This document shows positions 1 to 8,956 of a DNA stretch of 64,000 bases, one piece after another. Every line of letters starts with the position of its first letter. Position 1 is the first letter of the stretch. A program made the position numbers and the translations under genes. The stretch is from Odoribacter sp. (GTDB lineage Bacteria; Bacteroidota; Bacteroidia; Bacteroidales; Muribaculaceae): assembly GCA_023663145.1 (NCBI GenBank), contig JAMPHZ010000006.1, positions 1 to 64,000 on the forward strand, read 5' to 3'. The notes beneath the pieces are model-generated. The model saw only the letters and a list, made by a program, of their open reading frames with translations, was not told where the DNA came from and ran no database searches.

Positions 1-9
1 TAGATTGGT

Positions 10-60
10 AAAAAAGGCAACACGCCCCGGCTCCAAAACCACAGGAACCGGGGCGCGTTG
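10..60 (-). terminator. Rho-independent terminator of the serpin gene
   Basis: A 17-base inverted repeat (18-34 with 44-60, two mismatches) forms a GC-rich hairpin with a 9-base loop. Read on the minus strand it is followed by six T (positions 15 to 10). It lies 28 bases past the serpin stop codon, so it is the natural end of that transcript. Confidence 0.85.
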
Positions 61-87
61 TATATGAAAAAATCTGTTGTTAAGGAT

Positions 88-1290
88 TTATAGATTATTG
101 ATACGGCCGGCAAGGATTATCGCATCAGTTTTTGCCTCGCGGACAATAAATGTGAACGGGCGGTCGACCGTAAGAGACACCTTAGGATTGACAGGCGGCC
201 CACCTACACCGCCTATCAAAGTTGAAGCCGCAAGCTTAGCACCTTGCTCATCAATATCAATGCGTGCTTTCTGAATACCACTGAAAGCACTACAATGAAC
301 ATCAGGGAGCCCCATACCATCAAGACATGAAGCATCAAGGCCGAGCATAGACAAAACGTTGCCTATGGATGAGCTTGTTGACACACTGAACCTTGGCAAA
401 GAAAGCTCAATGTCATAGAGTCCAATTTTCATTCTCAATTCATTGTAAAGCTCATAAGTAAACGGTTTTTCGCTTATGATTAATTCAAAACTATAGTCAT
501 GGTCACCGAAGCGGATCAAAGCATATATATCATCACCGGCTTTCGCATAACCGCTGTTAGACTGCAAGGCGTGCATCATACTTACATCGCTGTCATATCC
601 GTTGCTGTGGAAAGTTCCTACAGTTGTGTCAGCAGGATCAAAATTATAAAACCATTCTGACCGGAAGAATATGGTGTTTGACCAATAAAAACTGTCGGAA
701 GCGCTTTCCAGTATTGACGGAATCATCCCCTGCGAAGTGTCATAAATCCAGGAGTTTATCATATCGACAGCCTCATTGGTAGAAGGGATGAATGGTGTTA
801 CCGGAGCCCCGAACACCGAGGCCATGCCAGATACAAATTCCTCAGAAGGTGTATATGAAGCGCTGTGCCATACGGCATTAGCTATGGCCAGCTCACGGGC
901 AGGCGAAGGATGAGTAAGGTAGCTTATCAACCGATGGCTCATAGAATTGAGTTGTTCAAGGCTCTCAAATCCCAAGTTGCGGGCAACAGACTGACCTCGC
1001 TCCTCAGACACACTGTTGGCAACCAAGGCTACGGCAAGATTCAGACTCAACGGCGACACACAGTAGTTTTCCGCCTTATCGTCAGGTGCAATCAGATCCA
1101 TATATTCAACACCAACCTTGTTCAGACGAGCCAACACATCCTTTTCGGCCGGGGTAACCGCAAAGACCTCCGTCGTTTCAACAGGATCCACGACATTGTA
1201 AAGAGGCGGAGGCGTCATATCCGGCTCATCACCGTGGGAGCAGCTGCTTATAAAAAGCAACAATAAAATGAAACAACCGTATTTTTTCAT
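88..1290 (-). CDS. Serpin family protease inhibitor, lipoprotein
   Basis: Predicted serine protease inhibitor anchored at the cell surface or periplasm as a lipoprotein. The N-terminus has a lysine pair, a hydrophobic stretch and a lipobox ending FISSC. The C-terminal third shows the serpin hinge of the reactive-centre loop (DEQGAKLAAST) and the closing strand DRPFTFIVREAKT...ILAGRI. Length (about 400 residues) fits serpins. The reactive-centre loop after the hinge is short and rich in Gly and Pro (LIGGVGGPPVNP), so the target protease cannot be guessed. The start is taken at the ATG before KKYGCF (1290); an ATG three codons upstream (1299) is possible. It is monocistronic on the minus strand with its own terminator. 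I see no good TAnnTTTG box upstream. In gut Bacteroidales serpins are thought to counter host or competitor proteases; that role here is inference. Confidence 0.9.
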   Translation of the reverse strand: MKKYGCFILLLLFISSCSHGDEPDMTPPPLYNVVDPVETTEVFAVTPAEKDVLARLNKVGVEYMDLIAPDDKAENYCVSPLSLNLAVALVANSVSEERGQSVARNLGFESLEQLNSMSHRLISYLTHPSPARELAIANAVWHSASYTPSEEFVSGMASVFGAPVTPFIPSTNEAVDMINSWIYDTSQGMIPSILESASDSFYWSNTIFFRSEWFYNFDPADTTVGTFHSNGYDSDVSMMHALQSNSGYAKAGDDIYALIRFGDHDYSFELIISEKPFTYELYNELRMKIGLYDIELSLPRFSVSTSSSIGNVLSMLGLDASCLDGMGLPDVHCSAFSGIQKARIDIDEQGAKLAASTLIGGVGGPPVNPKVSLTVDRPFTFIVREAKTDAIILAGRINNL

Positions 1291-1440
1291 AAGAAACATT
1301 ACAAATTAAAGATTTTTGCAAATTAAAACATTAATATTCATATTTCCAAGAAGGTAGTGTTAATTTTTGCAAATACACAGTTCACAACTAATCGCAGCCG
1401 CAGGATGATCGCAGGATTTCTCCGTTTTATTTCAGATTTT

Positions 1441-1471
1441 TTTGCACTTTAATAAAAAATCACTAATTTTG
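1441..1471 (+). promoter_or_regulatory. Bacteroidetes-type promoter for the DUF349 gene
   Basis: TTTG at 1441-1444 and TAATTTTG at 1464-1471, spaced by 19 bases, match the -33/-7 consensus of Bacteroidetes exactly. Transcription should begin near 1476-1478, which leaves almost no leader before the ATG at 1480 and argues for the ATG at 1498 as the real start. Confidence 0.85.
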
Positions 1472-1497
1472 GGGCGTGAATGCCGCAAGACATCACA

Positions 1498-3372
1498 ATG
1501 AACCCTAATAATAATATAATGGAAATGCGTGACCCTGCTTTGGCTGCTTCGCAAGCCGAAGAACAAACCCTCCCGACGGCACCAGCCACAGACGCCGCTG
1601 CCGCACCTACATCAGCTGAAATAGAAACCATAAACGGCATCGACCCCGAGGAAGCTGCCGAAGACGAAGCCACAGACGGCATAGAACAGGAAGAAAGCGA
1701 CAACACTACCGTGGCTCTAACCTCTGAAGTGCTGCTTGAGACAGCAAAAGCATTGCTTGAACGCGATGCTGCCGAGATCACAGCCGATGATATACGACGT
1801 TTGCGCCAGCAGATAAACGCATTGCGTCGCAACGCCCAGGAATCTGAAGAAAAAGAATCCGCATCTGAAGAATCCGACGAACTCAGCGACATATTCAACA
1901 GCATACGAGAGAAAAAGGCCGCTCACACAGCAGCCGTAGAGGCAGAACAGAAGGCCAACTACGAGCGCAAGCAAGCCATCGTGTCAGAAATCACCGCCCT
2001 GGCCGACGACACAGACAATGTGAACCGCACTTTCCCCCGCTACCGCGAACTACAAGACGAGTTTAATGCCATAGGTGATGTACCACCGACATTTGACACA
2101 GCCCTGTGGAAAAGCTTCCAGGAAGCCCGTGAACGATACAGCGACAGCCTTAAGGTGAACAAAGAGTTGCGCGACTATGATTTCAAGAAAAATCTTGACA
2201 GCAAGCAGCTGCTGCTTGACGAAGCCGAAGGACTGACCACCGAAGAAGATGTGATCACCGCCTACCGCCGGTTGCAGGAACTCCACAACAAGTGGCGTCG
2301 CATTGGCCCCGTGGCCAAAGAATTCCGCGAGGAAATCTGGGATAAATTCAAAGCTGCATCAGCCGAGATCAACAAGCGCTATCAGGCACATTTTGAAGCA
2401 CGTAAAGCCCGCGAGGCAGAGAACGAGGCCGGGAAGACCGCCCTCTGCCAGGAGATGGAAGGCATAGACCTTGATAGTCTTCGCTCGTTCAATGCCTGGG
2501 AAGAAGCCACCAAACGCGTGATGGAAATCCAGCAGAAGTGGCGCACATACGGGTTCGCCTCAAAGAAGATGAACAAGACTCTCTTCGCTCAGTTCCGCGA
2601 GCTGTGCGATAAATTCTTCGCAGCCAAAGCCGCCTACTTCCAGTCGACCCGCGAGGAACTCAGCGCCAACCTCGAGCGCAAGACAGCGCTGGCTGACCGG
2701 GCTGAAGCGCTCAAAGACAGCACCGATTGGAAATCAGCAGGCGATGAGTTCGTGGAGATGCAGAAAGAGTGGAAGACCATAGGCGCAGTATCAAAGAAAT
2801 ACAGCGACGCCGTGTGGAACCGTTTCCAACAGGCATGCGACCACTTCTTCGAACAAAAGAAGAAAGCCACGAGCGGTGCCCGCCGCATCGAAAACGAGAA
2901 CCTCAAAGCAAAGCGCGAGGTTATCGCGTCACTCGAAGCCATAAATGCTGACACCCCGCGCGAGGAGGCCATAGCTGCGATGCGCGCACTCCAGGACAAA
3001 TGGAAAGAAATAGGCCATGTGCCTTTCCGTGAGAAAGACAAATTATACGACGCCTACCGCAATGCTCTTGACAAACTCCGCGACGGCCTTAACCTACGCC
3101 GCAACCAGGAGCGTCGCGAGCGCTTCAGCGAGGCCGTACAGGCGATCGAAGGCGATGACAACAAGCTGATGCGCGAGCGTGAGAAGCTCGTACGCGCACT
3201 TGAAAACCGCCGTCAGGAACTGCGCACTTACGAGAACAATCTCGGATTCCTCTCAGCCAAGAGCAAGAGCGGCGACAGCCTCCTGCGTGAATTCGAACGC
3301 AAAGCCGAACGTCTGCGCGCCGACATTGCCGATCTTGAGGAAAAAATCAAGGTAGTCAACTCAAAACTTTAA
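1498..3372 (+). CDS. DUF349 repeat protein
   Basis: Cytoplasmic protein of about 624 residues made of tandem DUF349 modules, a family of unknown biochemical role common in Bacteroidetes and Actinobacteria. The first 110 residues are acidic and low in complexity (many Glu, Asp, Ala). Then come about five helical repeats of roughly 70-80 residues, each with the signature of a Trp followed by a basic residue and Gly (KWRRIGPV, KWRTYGFA, EWKTIGAV, KWKEIGHV) and then an F-rich helix. The last 80 residues look like coiled coil (REKLVRALENRRQELRTYE). An ATG at 1480 is open in frame but lies within a few bases of the predicted transcript start, so 1498 is preferred; 1519 is also possible. No signal peptide. 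Confidence 0.85.
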   Translation: MNPNNNIMEMRDPALAASQAEEQTLPTAPATDAAAAPTSAEIETINGIDPEEAAEDEATDGIEQEESDNTTVALTSEVLLETAKALLERDAAEITADDIRRLRQQINALRRNAQESEEKESASEESDELSDIFNSIREKKAAHTAAVEAEQKANYERKQAIVSEITALADDTDNVNRTFPRYRELQDEFNAIGDVPPTFDTALWKSFQEARERYSDSLKVNKELRDYDFKKNLDSKQLLLDEAEGLTTEEDVITAYRRLQELHNKWRRIGPVAKEFREEIWDKFKAASAEINKRYQAHFEARKAREAENEAGKTALCQEMEGIDLDSLRSFNAWEEATKRVMEIQQKWRTYGFASKKMNKTLFAQFRELCDKFFAAKAAYFQSTREELSANLERKTALADRAEALKDSTDWKSAGDEFVEMQKEWKTIGAVSKKYSDAVWNRFQQACDHFFEQKKKATSGARRIENENLKAKREVIASLEAINADTPREEAIAAMRALQDKWKEIGHVPFREKDKLYDAYRNALDKLRDGLNLRRNQERRERFSEAVQAIEGDDNKLMREREKLVRALENRRQELRTYENNLGFLSAKSKSGDSLLREFERKAERLRADIADLEEKIKVVNSKL

Positions 3373-3394
3373 CAAAACCAAAAGATCCACGACT

Positions 3395-3429
3395 GAGGGC
3401 AGGATGCTTCCGCAAGGCATCTTGCCCTC
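3395..3429. other. Intergenic hairpin without T-tract
   Basis: A 13-base stem (3395-3407 with 3417-3429, one G-U pair, 9-base loop) sits between the DUF349 gene and the sugar transferase gene. No run of T follows on either strand. It may be a weak terminator or an mRNA-stabilising structure. It covers the upstream in-frame ATG at 3404, supporting a start at 3440 for the next gene. Confidence 0.6.
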
Positions 3430-3439
3430 GCGCCGGGAC

Positions 3440-4861
3440 ATGTTCAAGTATCACACAAAGCGACAGGTCTTGAAAATATTAAGACGACAAAGCTACGGCA
3501 AATACCTTAAATCGGCACTCATGACTGTCGATTGGGCTCTTTGCAACCTTATTTTCCTACTGACCCTTCAGATCTACCCTTCGATTGATGACTGCACCGC
3601 CATAATGTGGAAGTTATGGATATTCGTCAATCTCGCTTTCGTACCAATCATGATAAGGGTCTCGCGACAAGGTGACAGCCTGCGCGCGATCCAGCTCGAC
3701 AAGGTTGCCATGGATACGCTGAAGGCTGTAGGGCTGCACGCGCTGTTCTTTATGTCGATGATAGCGCTGTCTGATGTAGGAAGGCTTTCTCCCCGATTCT
3801 ATCTTACGTATTACGGGTTGCTGATGACCGCCCTGGTGCTTTGGTCTCTGGTATCGCGTCGCCTTATCAAAAATTACCGGTCACGCGGTTACAACTACAA
3901 ACGCGTGGTGATCGTGGGCACGAATGCCACGGCACGTCGTATCTACGACGAGATGCTGTCAGACAATGGATTCGGCTATAAGATACTGGGGTTCTTCGAT
4001 CATGAATGGCGCCCTGACTTCGTAGGGCGTTACTGCGGATCGCTTGACACGTTGGAGAAGTTTGTAAAAGATAACAAGGTAGACCAGATATACTTCACCA
4101 TGCCGGGGCATGCAGAAGTACTGACTCACGTAGTTAAGATAGCGGACGACAATGTGGTGGATTTCTTCTACGTACCTCAGATATCACAATATATCTCGCG
4201 TGCATTCCAGATGGAGACCATAGGGCAGGTGCCTGTGCTGACCATAAGGCGCAATCCCCTCAAAAAGGCCATCAATCGCTACCTCAAGCGTGCTTTTGAC
4301 CTTGCATTCTCCTCGGTATTCCTCTGTTTCTATCCTTTGGTCTACATCCCCATAGCGATTGCGATAAAAATAACATCACCCGGACCGGTATACTTCAAAC
4401 AGTTGCGCACAGGCTACCGGGGCAAGGAATTCTACTGTTACAAATTCCGCACCATGCATGTTAACAAAGACGCCGACACCGCGCAGGCTACCCGTAACGA
4501 CCCTCGCAAGACTCGTCTGGGTGACTTTCTGCGGCGCACCTCGCTTGATGAATTGCCACAGTTCATCAATGTATGGAAAGGCGACATGTCAATAGTGGGT
4601 CCGCGGCCGCATATGCTTAAGCACACCGAAGAGTATTCAAAGCTTGTAGACCAGTATATGGTGCGCCATCTTGTAAAGCCCGGTATCACCGGATGGGCAC
4701 AGGTCAACGGTTACCGAGGTATCACCGACGAACTGTGGAAGATGGAAAAGCGTGTGCTTTACGATGTGTGGTACATCGAGAACTGGAATTTCTTCCTTGA
4801 CCTCAAGATTATAGTACGCACAGTGATGAATGCCGTAGGAGGTGAATCGAACGCATTCTGA
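3440..4861 (+). CDS. Undecaprenyl-phosphate sugar phosphotransferase (polyprenyl glycosylphosphotransferase)
   Basis: Inner-membrane enzyme that should transfer a sugar-1-phosphate from a nucleotide sugar to undecaprenyl phosphate, the first step in building a capsule, exopolysaccharide or O-antigen unit. About 473 residues: four predicted N-terminal membrane helices, a soluble Rossmann-like CoA-binding-type domain (RVVIVGTNATARRIYD), another hydrophobic segment (SVFLCFYPLVYIPIAI), then the catalytic bacterial sugar transferase domain with FKQLRTGYRGKEF, YKFRTMH, LDELPQFINVWKGDMS, VGPRPH and PGITGWAQVNG. This is the WcaJ/WbaP-type architecture. The specific sugar is not determinable. No polysaccharide gene cluster follows; the only neighbour of that kind is the GT25 pseudogene ending 6 bases downstream on the opposite strand. 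Confidence 0.93.
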   Translation: MFKYHTKRQVLKILRRQSYGKYLKSALMTVDWALCNLIFLLTLQIYPSIDDCTAIMWKLWIFVNLAFVPIMIRVSRQGDSLRAIQLDKVAMDTLKAVGLHALFFMSMIALSDVGRLSPRFYLTYYGLLMTALVLWSLVSRRLIKNYRSRGYNYKRVVIVGTNATARRIYDEMLSDNGFGYKILGFFDHEWRPDFVGRYCGSLDTLEKFVKDNKVDQIYFTMPGHAEVLTHVVKIADDNVVDFFYVPQISQYISRAFQMETIGQVPVLTIRRNPLKKAINRYLKRAFDLAFSSVFLCFYPLVYIPIAIAIKITSPGPVYFKQLRTGYRGKEFYCYKFRTMHVNKDADTAQATRNDPRKTRLGDFLRRTSLDELPQFINVWKGDMSIVGPRPHMLKHTEEYSKLVDQYMVRHLVKPGITGWAQVNGYRGITDELWKMEKRVLYDVWYIENWNFFLDLKIIVRTVMNAVGGESNAF

Positions 4862-4867
4862 CCTGAA

Positions 4868-5591
4868 CTACCTGAAGAAATAGAGTAATTTGCGGTAAGC
4901 CAGCTTCAAGCGCCACAAAGGAATAGCCAACAGGTGGTTATATGGCGACATGGAGTCAAATTTGCCGGTGAAACTGCCCTGGGTCGCCACAGTCGGGTGT
5001 GCCCACCAGTAATCAATGAGACCCTCGTCAAGCATGAGACGATGAAAAAGATCAATCGGGCGGTCAAGGTGCCTATCACGCGCATATTCAAGCACCGCCT
5101 TAGCTCCCTCGATGTTTATATAGAAACATCCCGTATACCTGTCACGGTCACCAGGGTAAATAATCCTGCCTTTTTCACGGATGCTGCGCGGAACGAATCA
5201 GAGACGGGAGTTTTCGAATGAGATTATTGCCGGACGCCCGGCACCGCGGCTCGACAACTCTTCAATGGCACGGGTCACAACGCTGCGGAAACGGCTGAAA
5301 ATAATAGCATCGTCTTCAAGAATCAGCGCTCCTGGCAGGTTGCGTTCCACAATGCAACCGGCACACAAGCAGATGCTTGAGAGAACATGAGAGCTGAGGC
5401 GTAACCTTATTCATCGGAGCGATAAAGAACTCATCAATCTGATCCTGAGTGATATCCGGCATGTCTCCGTCGAGCATATACTCAAAAGGAATGCCGGCGC
5501 TACCCAGCATGCGCTCGATGTGGGTAGCCCGCGACTCATACCTCACCTTGACATGAGGTATAATAACATGAGGGAAAGGCTTTTCCATCAT
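4868..5591 (-). pseudogene. Glycosyltransferase family 25 (LPS type), broken
   Basis: Remnant of a GT25 enzyme of about 240 residues, which would add a sugar to lipopolysaccharide or related glycans. Reading the minus strand, the N-terminus (EKPFPHVIIPHVKVRYESR..HIERMLGSAGI) is in one frame up to about 5370. One extra base near 5365-5372 then shifts the frame; the next frame carries the family core IVERNLPGALILEDDAIIF. At 5198-5200 an in-frame TGA interrupts SFENSRL/FVPRSIREKG; a single C-to-T change from CGA would explain it. The rest (YTGCFYINIEGAKAVLEYA... TQGSFTGKFDS) runs to a TAG at 4868. Two independent lesions argue for real decay, although sequencing error could create either. The start ATG overlaps the stop of the aminotransferase gene upstream as ATGA, so the two were translationally coupled. 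Confidence 0.88.
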
Positions 5592-6784
5592 TTCAATGCA
5601 GCACATGCGGCCGCTATACGGCGCATAGCCTCACGAAGATTATCGTCACCGGTTGCGTAGCTGAGACGGATGTATCCGGGAGCACCGAAAGCAGCCCCGT
5701 CGACAGTGGCAACATGACCTTCTTCAAGAAGATACATAGCCAAATCGCCCGAGGTTTCGATTCTCTTACCTGACGGAGTCACACGGCCAAGCAAAGCCGA
5801 GACCTCAGGGAAAAGGTAAAACGCACCTTGAGGCACATTGATCTTGAAACCGTCAATATCGCGTGCCATCTCCACAACAAGATCACGGCGGCGGCGGAAT
5901 GCGGTACACATGTCGGCCACGCATTGTTGCGAGCCGGTATAGGCAGCCTCGGCCGCCTTTTGCGCTATAGAGGATGCTCCCGAGGTATATTGCCCCTGCA
6001 ACTTTGACACAGCCTTGGCTATGGCCAATGGTGCCGCGCAATAACCTATGCGCCACCCCGTCATTGCATAAGCCTTTGACACACCGTTGATGATGACGAC
6101 CCTGTCGGCTATAGAGCTGAAAGATCCCATGGATGTGAAGCTTCCAGTATAGTTGATATGCTCATATATTTCGTCGGCAAGCACAAGTATTTCAGGATGC
6201 CTTTCGATCACCTTTACCAAGGCTGCAAGTTCATCGCGGGAGTATACGCTGCCGGTGGGATTAGACGGCGAGCACAGCATGATCATGCGTGTACGGGGTG
6301 TAATTGCCGCTTCAAGACGCTCAGGAGTAATTTTAAAGTCACTCTCGATACCGGAAGGTACGGTTACACTGACACCTTCGGCAAGTTTCACCATCTCGAC
6401 ATAACTGACCCAAGCGGGGGTCGGTATAATGACCTCGTCACCCGGATTTACAGTAGCGAGAATAACGTTGCACAAAGCCTGCTTGGCTCCATTCGACACC
6501 ACTATACAATCAGGTGTGAACTCCAGGTCATTCTCGCGGCGCAGTTTGTCGCACACAGCCTGCCTAAGGGAAAGAAAACCGGGAACAGGACTATAGAAAG
6601 AGAAATTCTGCTCAACGGCGCGGCAGGCGGCGTCCTTGATATGGCGGGGAGTATTGAAATCCGGCTCACCTACCGAGAGATTTATAACATCGACGCCTGA
6701 GGCGCGCAACTCACTGCTCTTCTGTGACATAGCAAGTGTCTGGGATACAGCGAGCGACTTAACACGTTGTGACAAAAAATCCAT
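5588..6784 (-). CDS. aspC: Pyridoxal-phosphate aminotransferase, aspartate type (class I)
   Basis: Cytoplasmic fold-type I aminotransferase of 398 residues, probably aspartate/2-oxoglutarate transaminase. The family landmarks are present: LSVGEPDFNTP near residue 36, SNGAKQAL near 98 for phosphate binding, SPSNPTG near 172, the D..Y pair in VLADEIYEHI, and the Schiff-base lysine K237 in NGVSKAYAMTGWRIGY. Length and motifs match the subgroup Ib aspartate aminotransferases. It is the first gene of a minus-strand unit with the GT25 pseudogene. Exact substrate range (aspartate, prephenate, other amino acids) cannot be told from sequence. Confidence 0.93.
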   Translation of the reverse strand: MDFLSQRVKSLAVSQTLAMSQKSSELRASGVDVINLSVGEPDFNTPRHIKDAACRAVEQNFSFYSPVPGFLSLRQAVCDKLRRENDLEFTPDCIVVSNGAKQALCNVILATVNPGDEVIIPTPAWVSYVEMVKLAEGVSVTVPSGIESDFKITPERLEAAITPRTRMIMLCSPSNPTGSVYSRDELAALVKVIERHPEILVLADEIYEHINYTGSFTSMGSFSSIADRVVIINGVSKAYAMTGWRIGYCAAPLAIAKAVSKLQGQYTSGASSIAQKAAEAAYTGSQQCVADMCTAFRRRRDLVVEMARDIDGFKINVPQGAFYLFPEVSALLGRVTPSGKRIETSGDLAMYLLEEGHVATVDGAAFGAPGYIRLSYATGDDNLREAMRRIAAACAALK

Positions 6785-6821
6785 AACAGGGTAATCGGTT
6801 AAAAAAAAATACTATTTTTGG

Positions 6822-6829
6822 CAAAGATA
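6822..6829 (-). promoter_or_regulatory. -7 element for the aminotransferase gene
   Basis: On the minus strand this reads TATCTTTG, a perfect TAnnTTTG. It is 37 bases upstream of the ATG. I do not see a clean TTTG at the -33 position. Confidence 0.7.
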
Positions 6830-6853
6830 CGACATTTTTCGGAAATTTTGTAC

Positions 6854-6861
6854 TAAATTTG
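6854..6861 (+). promoter_or_regulatory. -7 element for the lipoprotein/ABC operon
   Basis: TAAATTTG matches TAnnTTTG and lies 33 bases before the ATG at 6895. The -33 region (a run of T near 6835) is only a partial match. Together with the minus-strand element at 6822 this makes a compact divergent promoter region. Confidence 0.65.
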
Positions 6862-6894
6862 TCAATCAATCTCTCAACCTAAAAAATTATCAGC

Positions 6895-8292
6895 ATGAAG
6901 AAACTGTTCAGATCGGCACTCTTCGCATTGACAGCCATCATATTGGCCACAATGTCTTCGTGTACCGATAAAAAGACCACTGAGATGCTCGGTGTTGTTG
7001 GCGATGACGCCATTTGCATTGTATCGCTAAAGCCTATTGAAATCCTAAAGTCATGTGACGCAAGTATAAGCGACGGTAAGCTGGTGCTTCCTCCGGCGCT
7101 GAAGCGTAGCATAGGAAACTCCGACGAGCTTAACGAAATGCTTAAGATCAAAGGCATAAGTTATGATATGGTGATCGCAGCCATGTACGAAACGACCCCT
7201 GACGCCATCATAATCATCAAGATCAATGATGCAGATGAATTGGCCACGTCTCTTAAAAAGACCGGCTATCGCAAATCAAAAATAGACGGCCATGTGGTAT
7301 TTGCAAAAGATGAAAGTTCAACGGCTTATACCGTGTCAGACAATCTGCTCATAGGTTTCAGCTGCTGGCGTGAAAGCGACCGTGAAGAATATATAGAAAC
7401 AATCTTCGACTTTGCCTCGACTCCGCTTGCAGGATGGAAGACCGCCATGCTGTCAAAACTCAGCTCAAGCGCGGTATCAGGCCTGATAGTATCTCCTGAG
7501 CGCAAATTTGAATATTCACTGGCTTTCTCGGCCGATCTGTCCGGTTCAAAACTCTCAGGCGAGGCCCGATGGTATGACCTTGACGGCAAGGCTGTATCTT
7601 TAGCGGAAGAATGCCCTGTGGAACTCGCATATCTTGGATCTGAGATGAAATATGTGAGCGACAAAGACCTGATTGCCGGCGCCTGGGGTGGATTCAAGGA
7701 CATGTCAGTTTACAAAGCCATTGACAAATACGACCTCGGATACGCAGCCCGCAGATATACACGTGGAATTGACGATGACATTTTAAAGGCCCTCAACGGA
7801 GGATTTTTCTTCTCCCTGAATATGGAGAATCCGGCCTCCACAAAGTTTGAATCGATGAAAGACTTCCAGATCAGCTGCGGCGTGACCACATGCGACGGCA
7901 AAGGTGCCCGCATGCTAAAGGGACTTGCATCAATGGGTCGCGACATGGGTCTCAATATAAAAGGTGGCGGCGACGGATACACTGTAAAAGTACCCGGCCA
8001 GGGAACTATTGAAGTAACGGAAGCCGGCAACTGTATTGTAGTGGCCACCGCTGACAAATCACCCAACTCCCGCCTCAGCGCCTCGTCGCTTGATGATTGC
8101 TACGCGTGGTATTCGGTAAACATCCCGGCCGGATTCGGACTCTTGCGCAAGGCACATATAAACTGTGGATTCAAAGGCCAGCTCAAGATCACAGACGAAT
8201 GCGCCAAATTCAACGCAGAGTTCACTGACAACGACGGCAAAGGCTTCCTGGCCACTATTATTGAAGTATCCCAAAAACTTGAAAAGTACTAA
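6895..8292 (+). CDS. Bacteroidales lipoprotein, DUF4836-like
   Basis: A 465-residue predicted lipoprotein with a lysine-rich start, a hydrophobic stretch and lipobox MSSC (Cys near residue 22). The mature part begins with GVVGDDAICIVSLKP, the style of the Bacteroidales DUF4836 family, whose members are surface or periplasmic proteins of unknown function; assignment to that family is from memory of its pattern and is moderate. The rest is alternating strands and short helices with no catalytic motif that I recognise. It is the first gene of a unit with an ABC ATPase and permease, the ATPase reading frame starting before this gene ends, so it may be part of that transport or envelope function (inference). 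Confidence 0.65.
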   Translation: MKKLFRSALFALTAIILATMSSCTDKKTTEMLGVVGDDAICIVSLKPIEILKSCDASISDGKLVLPPALKRSIGNSDELNEMLKIKGISYDMVIAAMYETTPDAIIIIKINDADELATSLKKTGYRKSKIDGHVVFAKDESSTAYTVSDNLLIGFSCWRESDREEYIETIFDFASTPLAGWKTAMLSKLSSSAVSGLIVSPERKFEYSLAFSADLSGSKLSGEARWYDLDGKAVSLAEECPVELAYLGSEMKYVSDKDLIAGAWGGFKDMSVYKAIDKYDLGYAARRYTRGIDDDILKALNGGFFFSLNMENPASTKFESMKDFQISCGVTTCDGKGARMLKGLASMGRDMGLNIKGGGDGYTVKVPGQGTIEVTEAGNCIVVATADKSPNSRLSASSLDDCYAWYSVNIPAGFGLLRKAHINCGFKGQLKITDECAKFNAEFTDNDGKGFLATIIEVSQKLEKY

Positions 8293-8956
8293 GTTAGATA
8301 CAATAACCCTGCAGGGATTACTCCCTCGGATATTTGATAATGAAGCCGGTCGCGAACGGTTTGCCTCATCACAGGTAATGCTCGCGGCCGGACTCACACT
8401 ATCACGCGGCAATGTTTACTGCATAAACGCGTCGTCAGGCACCGGAAAGACATCGCTTTGCAGTTTCATATACGGATCGCGCCGCGACTACACAGGCCAT
8501 ATATTATTCAACGATACAGATTCACGCAGCCTCAGTGTGAAAGACTGGTGCCGGATACGCTGCCACAATCTCGCATACCTGCCACAGGAACTTGACATAT
8601 TCGGAGAACTTACGGCTTACGACAACGTGATCTTAAAAAACCGGCTCACTGGGTGCAAGAGCGACGAAGAAATCAGGCATATGTTCGAGATGCTTGAGAT
8701 TGACAACCTGACTGACCGGCCCGCTTCACACATATCAGTGGGGCAAAGACAACGCGTGGCCATCATACGCGCCTTGTGCCAACCGTTCGACTTCATACTC
8801 CTTGACGAACCGGTAAGCCACCTTGACAGCTATAACAACAGTCTGTGTGCATCGCTCATAGCCCGTGAGGCCAAAGCTAACGGAGCTGCCGTGATATTCA
8901 CGTCGGTGGGCAACGCACTTGACATGCCAGGCGCCGTAATACCCCTCACTCTATGA
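8279..8956 (+). CDS. ABC transporter ATP-binding protein
   Basis: ATPase subunit of an ABC system, about 225 residues. Walker A reads ASSGTGKTSL (residues SGTGKT, the first usual Gly replaced by Ala or Ser), the Q-loop AYLPQEL follows, the signature is HISVGQRQR in place of LSGGQ, and Walker B is FILLDEP followed by the SHLD D-loop. The open frame extends back to 8165 inside the lipoprotein gene, but the typical first strand of this family is TITLQGLLPRIF, so a TTG start at 8279, overlapping the previous stop by 14 bases, is preferred; no ATG is available before the Walker A motif except one at 8378 that would remove the first strand. It overlaps the permease start by four bases (ATGA). Confidence 0.88.
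   Translation: MKSTKLDTITLQGLLPRIFDNEAGRERFASSQVMLAAGLTLSRGNVYCINASSGTGKTSLCSFIYGSRRDYTGHILFNDTDSRSLSVKDWCRIRCHNLAYLPQELDIFGELTAYDNVILKNRLTGCKSDEEIRHMFEMLEIDNLTDRPASHISVGQRQRVAIIRALCQPFDFILLDEPVSHLDSYNNSLCASLIAREAKANGAAVIFTSVGNALDMPGAVIPLTL

Noticed and set aside
1449-3041. Several minus-strand open frames within the DUF349 gene (Ser/Ala or Phe rich)
   Set aside because: Composition is the complement of Glu/Ala-rich coding DNA; no start or promoter supports them.
3404-3439. Upstream ATG (3404) as start of the sugar transferase
   Set aside because: It lies within the left arm of an intergenic hairpin, and the family N-terminus begins at the later ATG.
5198-5200. In-frame TGA as a selenocysteine codon in the GT25 gene
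   Set aside because: No SECIS-like hairpin is evident, Arg is the natural residue there, and a separate frameshift shows the gene is already broken.
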